A DNA stretch of 11,280 nucleotides from UBA9647 sp035506075 (GTDB lineage: Bacteria; Bacteroidota; Ignavibacteria; UBA10030), in contig DATJQB010000059.1 in assembly GCA_035506075.1 (NCBI GenBank), forward strand, positions 1-11,280. Reading direction: 5' to 3'. The notes under the pieces were generated by a model. It was not told the origin of the DNA. It saw only the letters and a list, made by a program, of their open reading frames with translations, and searched no databases. The position numbers were made by a program, and so were the translations under genes. Of the stretch, positions 1 to 5,390 are shown piece after piece; the first letter of the stretch is position 1; every line of letters starts with the position of its first letter.

Positions 1-70
1 CCGTTCTGAACACGGCGGCGGATACAAGCTATTGATCTGATTTTTCGTGGTCAGGTCCTATAAACAGAAA

Positions 71-103
71 TGCCAATCGATTTCTAGATTAAATCGATTG
101 GCA
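71..103 (-). terminator. Rho-independent terminator after tRNA-Glu
   Basis: A perfect 13-bp inverted repeat (arms 71-83 and 91-103, 7-nt loop) lies 6 bases past the 3' end of tRNA-Glu. On the minus strand the stem is followed by a T-rich run (TTTCTGTTT). It probably ends the minus-strand tRNA transcript. The arms are AT-rich at the loop side, and the plus-strand side also carries a short T run, so some bidirectional activity is possible. Confidence 0.8.
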
Positions 104-109
104 TCTTTG

Positions 110-182
110 TGCCCCCAACGAGATTCGAACTCGTGTACCGAGCTTGAAAAGCTCGTGTCCTAGGCCTCTAGACGATAGGGGC
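110..182 (-). tRNA. tRNA-Glu (anticodon TTC)
   Basis: On the minus strand the sequence folds as a standard cloverleaf. The 7-bp acceptor stem has one G-U pair, the D arm begins TCGTCTAGAGG, the anticodon stem CGAGC/GCTCG encloses loop TTTTCAA (anticodon TTC), and the T arm contains GTTCGAATC. The discriminator is A at 110. CCA is not encoded: CAA follows, so CCA must be added by the nucleotidyltransferase. It is the last RNA gene before the terminator at 71-103 and probably shares a precursor with tRNA-His upstream. Confidence 0.97.
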
Positions 183-201
183 GGAACAAGGTAGATGGAA
201 C

Positions 202-231
202 AAGTCAGAATGCAGAAGTAAGAAATCTACA
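202..231 (+). repeat. Left arm of inverted repeat around the four-helix gene
   Basis: Contains AAGTCAGAATG (202-212) and AGAAGTAAGAAATCT (214-228). Both match, in inverted orientation, the right arm at 602-638. The arm includes the stop codon of the four-helix gene. It also holds AGAAGTAA (214-221), which can pair with TTACTTCT (234-241) to make a local 8-bp hairpin. Just outside it, GGAACAAG occurs twice as a direct repeat (183-190 and 197-204). Confidence 0.7.
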
Positions 232-583
232 ATTTACTTCTCGCCGTTTTCAAAGAGGAAACGAAAATCGCCGTCAATTCATCCGCTTCCGTGATCAATT
301 CATGCACTTCCGCGGCCTCCCTGGAATCCAATTCAAGCATGAGCTCCAACCAGTACATGCTCTCGTCCGATTCTTCGAGCGCAATCTGAAGCTTTGCGAT
401 GAACTCAGCCGGCGATCTTCCTCTGCACGCCGCCCGATAATTGGCTCCGATAGATGTCGCCGATCTCACGAGTTGACGTCCGATGACATCCGTCGAGACC
501 GACTTTGAGCGCTGATCGACCAGCCGAATGACCCGCACCGCAAACTTCTTTGTTCGATCTCTCAGGTCTTTCGACTCTGCCAC
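227..583 (-). CDS. Four helix bundle protein (S23/23S rRNA IVP family)
   Basis: A 118-residue protein of the four-helix-bundle family (TIGR02436/PF05635 type), first known from proteins encoded in intervening sequences of 23S rRNA and related to Avd of diversity-generating retroelements. The biochemical role is unsettled. Seen here: the N-terminal DLRDRTKKFAVRVIRLVD helix, the family signature QLVRSATSIGANYRAACRGRS (about residues 37-57), a KLQIALEESDESMYWLELM helix (about 64-82), and a charged C-terminal helix. Length is normal for the family. The start is GTG at 583, preceded by GAGGA (591-595) at 7-nt spacing. The gene sits between tRNA-His and tRNA-Glu on their strand and is wrapped by an inverted repeat, so it may be read as part of the tRNA precursor. 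It appears intact. Family assignment is secure; function is unknown. Confidence 0.9.
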   Translation of the reverse strand: MAESKDLRDRTKKFAVRVIRLVDQRSKSVSTDVIGRQLVRSATSIGANYRAACRGRSPAEFIAKLQIALEESDESMYWLELMLELDSREAAEVHELITEADELTAIFVSSLKTARSKL

Positions 584-601
584 ACAGGCGTCCTCGAAAC
601 T

Positions 602-638
602 ACAAGACTTCTGACTTCTACAATCAACATTCTAACTT
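602..638 (-). repeat. Right arm of inverted repeat around the four-helix gene
   Basis: Read on the minus strand it holds AAGTTAGAATG (638-628), an 8-base insert, then AGAAGTCAGAAGTCT (619-605). Paired with the left arm in minus-strand RNA it gives an 11-bp helix (one G-U), an 8x1 internal loop, and a 15-position helix with one C-U mismatch and one G-U. The outer end is 4 bases from the encoded CCA of tRNA-His. TAGAAT in this arm could also serve as a -10 element for the enclosed gene, but no -35 is evident. Confidence 0.7.
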
Positions 639-641
639 TGT

Positions 642-718
642 TGGGGCGACCAGTGGGTTTCGAACCCACGACCTCCAGGGCCACAACCTGGCGCTCTAAC
701 CTACTGAGCTATGGCCGC
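642..718 (-). tRNA. tRNA-His (anticodon GTG)
   Basis: Minus-strand cloverleaf with acceptor GCGGCCA/TGGTCGC, D arm AGCTCAGTAGGTTAGAGC, anticodon stem CCAGG/CCTGG around loop TTGTGGC (anticodon GTG), and T arm GTGGG-TTCGAAA-CCCAC. The hallmark of tRNA-His is present: an encoded extra G (-1) at 719 opposite C73. CCA is encoded (644-642), unlike the tRNA-Glu downstream. It is probably co-transcribed with the four-helix gene and tRNA-Glu. Confidence 0.97.
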
Positions 719-798
719 CATGTGATCCTCAAGAAGGGCTCTCAAACCCCCCGCGTGCAACCAAATTTGGAGGTTTACCCCTTCCCAAAGAGCGCAAA

Positions 799-820
799 GC
801 CCGTTATTTTCATAACAGGC
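799..820 (-). terminator. Probable terminator/hairpin after the zinc-ribbon gene
   Basis: On the minus strand GCCTGTTAT and ATAACGGGC pair as a 9-bp stem with a GAAA tetraloop. One pair is G-U on this strand but would be C-A on the plus strand, which argues for minus-strand transcription. It starts 7 bases after the stop codon of the small gene at 828-983. The following T content (TTTGCGCTCTTT) is only moderate, so termination may be partial and the tRNA-His transcript could begin downstream or read through. Confidence 0.5.
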
Positions 821-827
821 CTTGGAT

Positions 828-983
828 TTATAAAAATACGCAAACTTGACTGGAAAGGCAATAAGATTTTCCTGACGCGCTCTGCCACAGACCGAGAATC
901 CCTTTCCCACACGTGGGACAACGTTGGCCTTTCTTGGAAAGACCTGTTTTCTCGCGTGAAGCATTGCTAACTTCTTCCGACAT
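828..983 (-). CDS. Small topoisomerase-type zinc-ribbon protein (candidate)
   Basis: A candidate 51-residue protein. A basic linker precedes one zinc-ribbon motif: C22-P-x-C25-G-K-G, 16 residues, then C42-x5-C48, with S-x-S-G-K-S-Y just before C42. This spacing and the CPxCGxG...SGKxxxC layout match the C4 zinc ribbons at the C terminus of type IA topoisomerases (zf-C4_Topoisom type), which also occur as single-domain proteins. Start chosen: ATG at 983. The upstream context (GGCAGAAGA) is a poor ribosome-binding site. A TTG at 1109 would give 93 residues but reaches toward the argF control region. A hairpin follows the stop directly. It may be a genuine small nucleic-acid-binding protein or a fragment of a larger gene. 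The motif is clear, expression is unproven. Confidence 0.45.
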   Translation of the reverse strand: MSEEVSNASREKTGLSKKGQRCPTCGKGILGLWQSASGKSYCLSSQVCVFL

Positions 984-1139
984 TCTTCTGCCAATGAGGT
1001 GCAGATCGCAACTTCGATCTCTCCACTGGTTGGCACAGAACTTGAGCCTTGAGCGTTGATTCTCTTTCCGATTGATTGCCGTGACCGGACTATCGACCGA
1101 TCCAATCAAGTTCTGTTTGCGATACCACGATGGGTTCGG

Positions 1140-1173
1140 TCGATAATTATCAACAATCGTGCATAAACATTCA
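1140..1173 (+). promoter_or_regulatory. Pair of ARG boxes (ArgR/AhrC-type operator) before argF
   Basis: Box 2, TGCATAAACATTCA (1160-1173), differs from the symmetric ARG-box core TGAATnnnnATTCA by one base. Box 1, TCGATAATTATCAA (1140-1153), is a weaker match built on the perfect palindrome GATAATTATC. Their centres are 20 bp apart, the roughly two-turn spacing typical of paired ARG boxes bound by an ArgR hexamer. A weak TTGCGA (1117-1122)/GATAAT (1142-1147) promoter with a long 19-bp spacer would overlap box 1, which fits repression by arginine. The argR gene is not in the window. Confidence 0.6.
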
Positions 1174-1189
1174 AGAAAGCAGAACCGCG

Positions 1190-2104
1190 ATGAAAAAAGA
1201 TTTGCTCACCATTCGGGATCTCAGCCGCGAAGAAATTCTCGGCCTTCTGAAACTCGCCTCAGAGATGAAGGCCCACCCACAGGACTACACCTCCGCCCTC
1301 AAAGGCAAAGCCCTCGCACTGATCTTTGAGAAGCCCTCACTTCGAACACGCGTAACGTTTGACGTCGGCATCCACCAACTCGGCGGTTTCTCTGTCACAC
1401 TGCTCCCCATGGAGATCAACCTTGGAAAGCGTGAGTCCATTCACGACGTGGCAAAAAACCTCGAGCATATGGTGCAGGGAATTATGATCCGTACTTTCGC
1501 ACATCAGATTGTCGTCGATATGGCACGGTTCGCCTCCGTTCCGGTCATCAACGGATTGACCGATTATTCCCACCCGTGTCAGGCGCTTGCCGACTTTCTG
1601 ACAATCCAGGAAGTCAAAGGTGATTTAAAAGGACTGAAACTTTGCTTCGTCGGAGACGGGAACAACGTCGCCAACTCCCTCATGTTTACAGGTGCCCGGC
1701 TTGGGACGCATGTAACAATCGCTTGCCCGAAGGGCTATGAGCCCAATCCGACCGCGCTTCAACATGCAATGGAGGACGCAAAGGCAACAGGTGCGCGCAT
1801 CGAAGTGGTGAATGATCCGGCAGAAGGAGTCCGCAATGCGGACGTGATCTACACGGATGTCTGGGCGTCAATGGGTCAGGAATCGGAATCCGATGCCCGC
1901 AAAGCGATCTTCAAGCCGTTCCAGGTCAACAAGCAATTGATGGCCAAAGCGAACAGCGGTGCGATTTTCATGCATTGCCTCCCGGCTCACCGCGGCGATG
2001 AGGTGACCGACGATGTGATCGACAGCTCCGCATCGGTTGTCTTCCAGGAAGCGGAGAACCGTTTGCATGCGCAGAAAGCAATTATGGCTCAACTGATGAA
2101 ATAG
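1190..2104 (+). CDS. argF: Ornithine carbamoyltransferase
   Basis: Transfers the carbamoyl group of carbamoyl phosphate to ornithine to make citrulline, or runs in reverse in catabolic versions; cytoplasmic. From ATG 1190 the protein has 304 residues, the normal length. Carbamoyl-phosphate loop S50-L-R-T-R54, H128-P-C-Q131, ornithine-binding DVWASMGQE near residue 222, and the catalytic loop H262-C-L-P-A-H-R-G269 are all present, so this is a true OTC, not the N-acetylornithine type. An ATG at 1130 is in frame, but that extension would place the ARG boxes inside the gene and has no homology to OTC N termini. The ribosome-binding site before 1190 is weak. First gene of the run; arcC follows after 6 bases. 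Coupling to carbamate kinase suggests it could work in the citrulline-to-carbamoyl-phosphate direction, yet no arginine deiminase gene is seen, so the anabolic role remains open. Confidence 0.95.
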   Translation: MKKDLLTIRDLSREEILGLLKLASEMKAHPQDYTSALKGKALALIFEKPSLRTRVTFDVGIHQLGGFSVTLLPMEINLGKRESIHDVAKNLEHMVQGIMIRTFAHQIVVDMARFASVPVINGLTDYSHPCQALADFLTIQEVKGDLKGLKLCFVGDGNNVANSLMFTGARLGTHVTIACPKGYEPNPTALQHAMEDAKATGARIEVVNDPAEGVRNADVIYTDVWASMGQESESDARKAIFKPFQVNKQLMAKANSGAIFMHCLPAHRGDEVTDDVIDSSASVVFQEAENRLHAQKAIMAQLMK

Positions 2105-2110
2105 GATTCT

Positions 2111-3076
2111 ATGTCACGAACTGCGTTGATAGCGGTAGGAGGGAACTCGCTGATTCGTGTCGGCGAGAGGGGAACAATTGACGAGCAACTCGCCAATGCT
2201 CATCAGACAGCAAGGAAGATCACGCAGCTCGTCGCCGACGGATGGCGCGTCGTCATCACACACGGCAACGGTCCCCAAGTAGGGGCGGCATTGCTCCGCT
2301 CCGAACGCGCGGCCGGTGAAGCATATACACAGCCTCTCGACGTCTGCGTCGCCACGACGCAAAGTGAAATCGGCTACATGCTCGAGCGCGGGCTGCAATG
2401 CGAGCTCCGCCGCGCAGGCTTCTTCATGCCGGTAATGACGATCCTCACACAGGTCCGCGTCGACTTCAACGATCCGGCCTTCTCGAACCCCACCAAACCC
2501 ATCGGTCCATTCTACACACAGAAGATTGCCGAGGAAAAAATCAGGCAGCACGGATGGGCCATGGTGGAGGATGCTGCCCGCGGCTACCGCAGGGTCGTTC
2601 CTTCTCCCCAGCCGCTTGAAATCCTTGAACTGGAGGTCGTTCGGCAGATTGTCGATCTCGGTATTATCGTGATCGCTCTCGGGGGAGGCGGCATCCCGGT
2701 CATCGTCAACGAAGACAACAGCATCAAGGGTGTTGAAGGGGTGATCGATAAAGACCGGGCTTCTTCTCTTCTCGCCACCGGTCTCGGCGTCGATTGTTTT
2801 GTGATCAGCACAGACATCGACCAGGTGTACATCAATTACAGACAGCCGACACAGCGGGCAATCAAGCGGGCAACGCCCGACCTCATGGAGCATTATCTCA
2901 AAGAGAGCCAATTCGCTTCCGGCAGCATGGGTCCAAAGGTGGAAGCGGCCGTCCGGTTTGTGCGCAACGGCGGGAAGGATGTCTTCATCACGTCGTGTGA
3001 CCAGATCGTCGAGGCCGTGCGCGGGAAAGCCGGCACACACATCACCGCAACACCAGAGCACGGGCAGGAACAATGA
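2111..3076 (+). CDS. arcC: Carbamate kinase
   Basis: Catalyses carbamoyl phosphate + ADP to ATP + carbamate, the ATP-forming last step of arginine deiminase, agmatine and ureide fermentations; cytoplasmic. The 321 residues match the family length (about 310). Seen: the N-terminal AVGGNSL (residues 8-14), HGNGPQVG (51-58), the GGGGIPV strand (about 194-200), DKDRASSLLA with the conserved Lys, STDIDQVYINY, and GSMGPKVEAA near the C terminus. All usual active-site segments are intact. The start ATG has AGGA (2103-2106) 4 bases upstream. It is 6 bases from argF, and its stop overlaps the next start (ATGA, 3073-3076), so the three genes are surely one operon with likely translational coupling. Two carbamoyltransferases flank it, consistent with carbamate kinase drawing off, or less likely supplying, carbamoyl phosphate. 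Confidence 0.96.
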   Translation: MSRTALIAVGGNSLIRVGERGTIDEQLANAHQTARKITQLVADGWRVVITHGNGPQVGAALLRSERAAGEAYTQPLDVCVATTQSEIGYMLERGLQCELRRAGFFMPVMTILTQVRVDFNDPAFSNPTKPIGPFYTQKIAEEKIRQHGWAMVEDAARGYRRVVPSPQPLEILELEVVRQIVDLGIIVIALGGGGIPVIVNEDNSIKGVEGVIDKDRASSLLATGLGVDCFVISTDIDQVYINYRQPTQRAIKRATPDLMEHYLKESQFASGSMGPKVEAAVRFVRNGGKDVFITSCDQIVEAVRGKAGTHITATPEHGQEQ

Positions 3077-3990
3077 GACTCCAGCACGTCATCGAATCAC
3101 AGCAGTTTTCAGTCCCCAACCTCATGGAGCTGTTCGGCCGGACAAAATCGATGGAGCGGATTGTCCAGCGCGGCGGTACACGTGACTATGAGAACCGCAT
3201 CATGGCGACGCTTTTTTACAAATCTTCCACGCGCACGCGGTTTTCATTTGAATCGGCCATGTTCCGGCTCGGCGGCCGGGTTCTTTCGACAGAGGCGGCA
3301 AAGGCGTTTTCGTCGGTCGTCGAAGGCGAGCAGCTCGAAGACACCATCCGCATCATCTCCAATTATTGCGATGTCATAGTCCTTCGGCACAACGAAGAAG
3401 GGGGCGCAAAACGGGCTGCCGCCGTCTCTTCTGTCCCCATCATCAACGCCGGCGACGGCGCTGGCGGACAACATCCAACGCAGGCGCTTCTCGATCTCTA
3501 CACAATTTACAACGAATGCAAAACCCTCAACGGACTCTCGGTCGCCCTCATCGGCGCGCTCGACACGGGCCGCACGGTCCGTTCACTCGCGTACCTTCTG
3601 AGCAAATTTGAACGTGTGAAGCTGCATTTCCTGGCGCCGCCGGAACTGCAGATCAAGCACGATATTATCGAGCATCTCAAGGAACACGATGTCTGGTTTC
3701 AACTCAGTTCCGACCCGGCCGAAGTGCTCCCGCATGTTGATGTCGTCTATCAAACGAAACTTGACCGGGAACGGCTGAAACGCCAGGACGTCGACCTGTC
3801 CCAGTACAATATCGGTCCCGCGATGCTTCAGCAGATGAAGTCGGATGCGATTATCATGCACCCGCTCCCCCGTTCGGTTGAAATCGACCCGGAAGTCGAC
3901 AGGGACCGGAGAGCCGCATATTTCCGTCAGTCACAGAATGGTCTCTTTGTCAGAATGGCTCTCCTGACAATGTTGTTTGACGAAGAATGA
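3073..3990 (+). CDS. pyrB: Aspartate carbamoyltransferase-family protein (PyrB-like, diverged substrate site)
   Basis: A 305-residue transcarbamylase of the PyrB catalytic-chain family. By motif alignment it keeps E. coli numbering closely through the first two thirds. Carbamoyl-phosphate residues are kept: S52-T-R-T-R56, S80, R105-H106, H134-P-T-Q137, R167, and HPLPR (263-267). Three positions that contact aspartate or bridge both substrates differ: K84 is Glu (SSVVEGEQ), R229 is Lys and Q231 is Asp (TKLDRERL against TRVQKERL). Glu for Lys84 is striking because that lysine is essential in E. coli. The protein may therefore use another amino acceptor, or run phosphorolysis of another ureido compound. 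It overlaps arcC by 4 bases and is 55 bases from the next gene. No pyrI-like regulatory chain or dihydroorotase gene is nearby, so the setting is not that of pyrimidine synthesis. The symbol names the family; true ATCase activity is doubtful. Confidence 0.85.
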   Translation: MRLQHVIESQQFSVPNLMELFGRTKSMERIVQRGGTRDYENRIMATLFYKSSTRTRFSFESAMFRLGGRVLSTEAAKAFSSVVEGEQLEDTIRIISNYCDVIVLRHNEEGGAKRAAAVSSVPIINAGDGAGGQHPTQALLDLYTIYNECKTLNGLSVALIGALDTGRTVRSLAYLLSKFERVKLHFLAPPELQIKHDIIEHLKEHDVWFQLSSDPAEVLPHVDVVYQTKLDRERLKRQDVDLSQYNIGPAMLQQMKSDAIIMHPLPRSVEIDPEVDRDRRAAYFRQSQNGLFVRMALLTMLFDEE

Positions 3991-4045
3991 AATGAATCCG
4001 ATTTCTGCCGGTTCATCGGCAGACAGAACTTACAAAGGAGTATTC

Positions 4046-5383
4046 ATGGCAGTTGCAAAGCGAATCAAAACGCTCATCATCGGTGCCGCCGGACGCGATT
4101 TCCACAACTTTAACGTCTTGTACCGTGACAACGATCTTTACGATGTCGCAGCATTTACTGCAACGCAAATTCCGAATATCGCAGGCCGCAAATATCCGGC
4201 GGCCCTCGCCGGACGGTTGTATCCCGACGGCATTCCGATCTTTGAGGAAAAAGATCTTGAGGAGTTGATCAAACGGTATGCGGTGGACGAGGTGGTATTC
4301 TCGTACAGCGACGTCTCGTACCGTCACGTCATGAGCCTGGCCTCGCGGGCGTCGATGGCAGGTGCGCATTTCAAGCTGCTGAGCGCGCTGCAGACGATGC
4401 TGCCAAGCAGGAAACCGGTCGTATCGGTGTGCGCTGTACGCACGGGAAGCGGAAAGAGCCAGACCTGCCGCAAGGTGTCACGTATTCTTGCCGACCTCGG
4501 CTTGAAAGTCGCAGCGATCAGGCATCCAATGCCGTACGGCGACCTGGAAAAGCAAAAAGTGCAGCGCTATGCGACGATCGCGGACCTGCAGAAGTACCTG
4601 TGCACGATCGAGGAAATGGAGGAGTACGAACCGCATATCGTCAACGGTACGATCATCTACGCCGGAGTGGATTACAAGGCCATCCTGGATCGTGCCGAGC
4701 AGGAAGCGGACGTGATCGTGTGGGACGGCGGGAACAACGACACGTCGTTTTACAAACCCGACTTGTCGATCGTCGTTGCCGACCCGCTGCGGGTCGGGAA
4801 CGAGCTGTCGTACTACCCAAGTGAAACCAACCTGCGCCTGGCGGACGTCGTCATCATCAACAAGGTGGATTCCGCCGAGCCCGGGGCCGTCGTAACGCTC
4901 CGGGACAACATACGGAAGGTCAACAAGCGTGCGCAGCTTATCGAAGCGGCATCACCAATTTCCGCGGCGCAGGACGGGCTGATCGCAGGCAAGAAAGTGC
5001 TCGTCATCGAAGACGGACCCACACTGACGCACGGTGAGATGAAGTTCGGTGCTGGTACGGTCGCCGCGAAAAAATTCGGCGCGGCGGAAATCATCGACCC
5101 CAGACCATATTGCACGGGGGAAATCAAACAGACGTTCGACACGTACCCGGGTATCGGCATCCTGCTCCCCGCGATGGGGTACAGCGACCAGCAGGTGAAA
5201 GACCTCGAAGAGACCATTAACAAAGTGCCGTGCGATACTGTGATCATCGGTACTCCGATTGATCTAGCCCGGATCGTGAAGCTCAACAAGCCGTCGGTCC
5301 GGATATCGTACGAGCTGGAAGAGATCGGCACCCCTGATTTGAAATCCATCCTCCAAACGTTCGTTGCATCTCTGAAAGGATAA
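4046..5383 (+). CDS. COG2403 predicted GTPase (cyclic 2,3-diphosphoglycerate synthetase-like)
   Basis: A 445-residue protein of the COG2403 P-loop family, whose archaeal relative cyclic 2,3-diphosphoglycerate synthetase closes a phosphoanhydride ring with ATP. The bacterial members have no settled function. Layout: an N-terminal Rossmann-like part with GAAGRDFHNFN (about residues 13-23), a P-loop R-T-G-S-G-K-S (132-138), HPMPYGDL, VWDGGNNDTSFYKPD, a GTP-type N272-K-V-D275 motif, EDGPTLTHG, and a C-terminal VIIGTPIDLARI segment. Start chosen at ATG 4046 because AAAGGAG (4034-4040) lies 5 bases upstream; the in-frame start at 3977 would run into the previous gene. It ends 7 bases before the PLP gene. 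Its place among carbamoyl-phosphate enzymes suggests a role in handling a phosphorylated or carbamoylated metabolite; the substrate is unknown. Confidence 0.85.
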   Translation: MAVAKRIKTLIIGAAGRDFHNFNVLYRDNDLYDVAAFTATQIPNIAGRKYPAALAGRLYPDGIPIFEEKDLEELIKRYAVDEVVFSYSDVSYRHVMSLASRASMAGAHFKLLSALQTMLPSRKPVVSVCAVRTGSGKSQTCRKVSRILADLGLKVAAIRHPMPYGDLEKQKVQRYATIADLQKYLCTIEEMEEYEPHIVNGTIIYAGVDYKAILDRAEQEADVIVWDGGNNDTSFYKPDLSIVVADPLRVGNELSYYPSETNLRLADVVIINKVDSAEPGAVVTLRDNIRKVNKRAQLIEAASPISAAQDGLIAGKKVLVIEDGPTLTHGEMKFGAGTVAAKKFGAAEIIDPRPYCTGEIKQTFDTYPGIGILLPAMGYSDQQVKDLEETINKVPCDTVIIGTPIDLARIVKLNKPSVRISYELEEIGTPDLKSILQTFVASLKG

Positions 5384-5390
5384 TAGCACC

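Noticed and set aside
1..40. Possible C-terminal end of an upstream plus-strand gene
   Set aside because: Two frames stay open to a stop within 40 bases, too short to tell from chance.
905..918. Inverted repeat TCCCAC-AC-GTGGGA and, at 761-770, palindrome CCAAATTTGG
   Set aside because: The first lies inside the candidate zinc-ribbon gene over its CPTC codons; both are short enough to be chance and have no partner sites.
638..970. 110-residue plus-strand open frame starting in tRNA-His
   Set aside because: Its first part is antisense tRNA sequence and the rest shows no protein character.
701..1105. 134-residue minus-strand open frame across the tRNA-His edge
   Set aside because: It runs into the tRNA-His gene, and another frame in the same place carries the zinc-ribbon motif.
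1130..1189. N-terminal extension of argF from an upstream ATG
   Set aside because: The 20 extra residues do not look like an OTC N terminus, and the DNA holds the ARG boxes; the ATG at 1190 gives the normal protein.
2114..3073. 319-residue open frame antisense to carbamate kinase
   Set aside because: It mirrors the whole arcC gene, is rich in His, Cys and Asp from codon shadowing, and matches no family I know.
3977..4045. Longer start for the COG2403 gene overlapping the PyrB-like gene
   Set aside because: A strong ribosome-binding site lies just before ATG 4046, and the family begins with the GAAGRDFHNFN region near that start.
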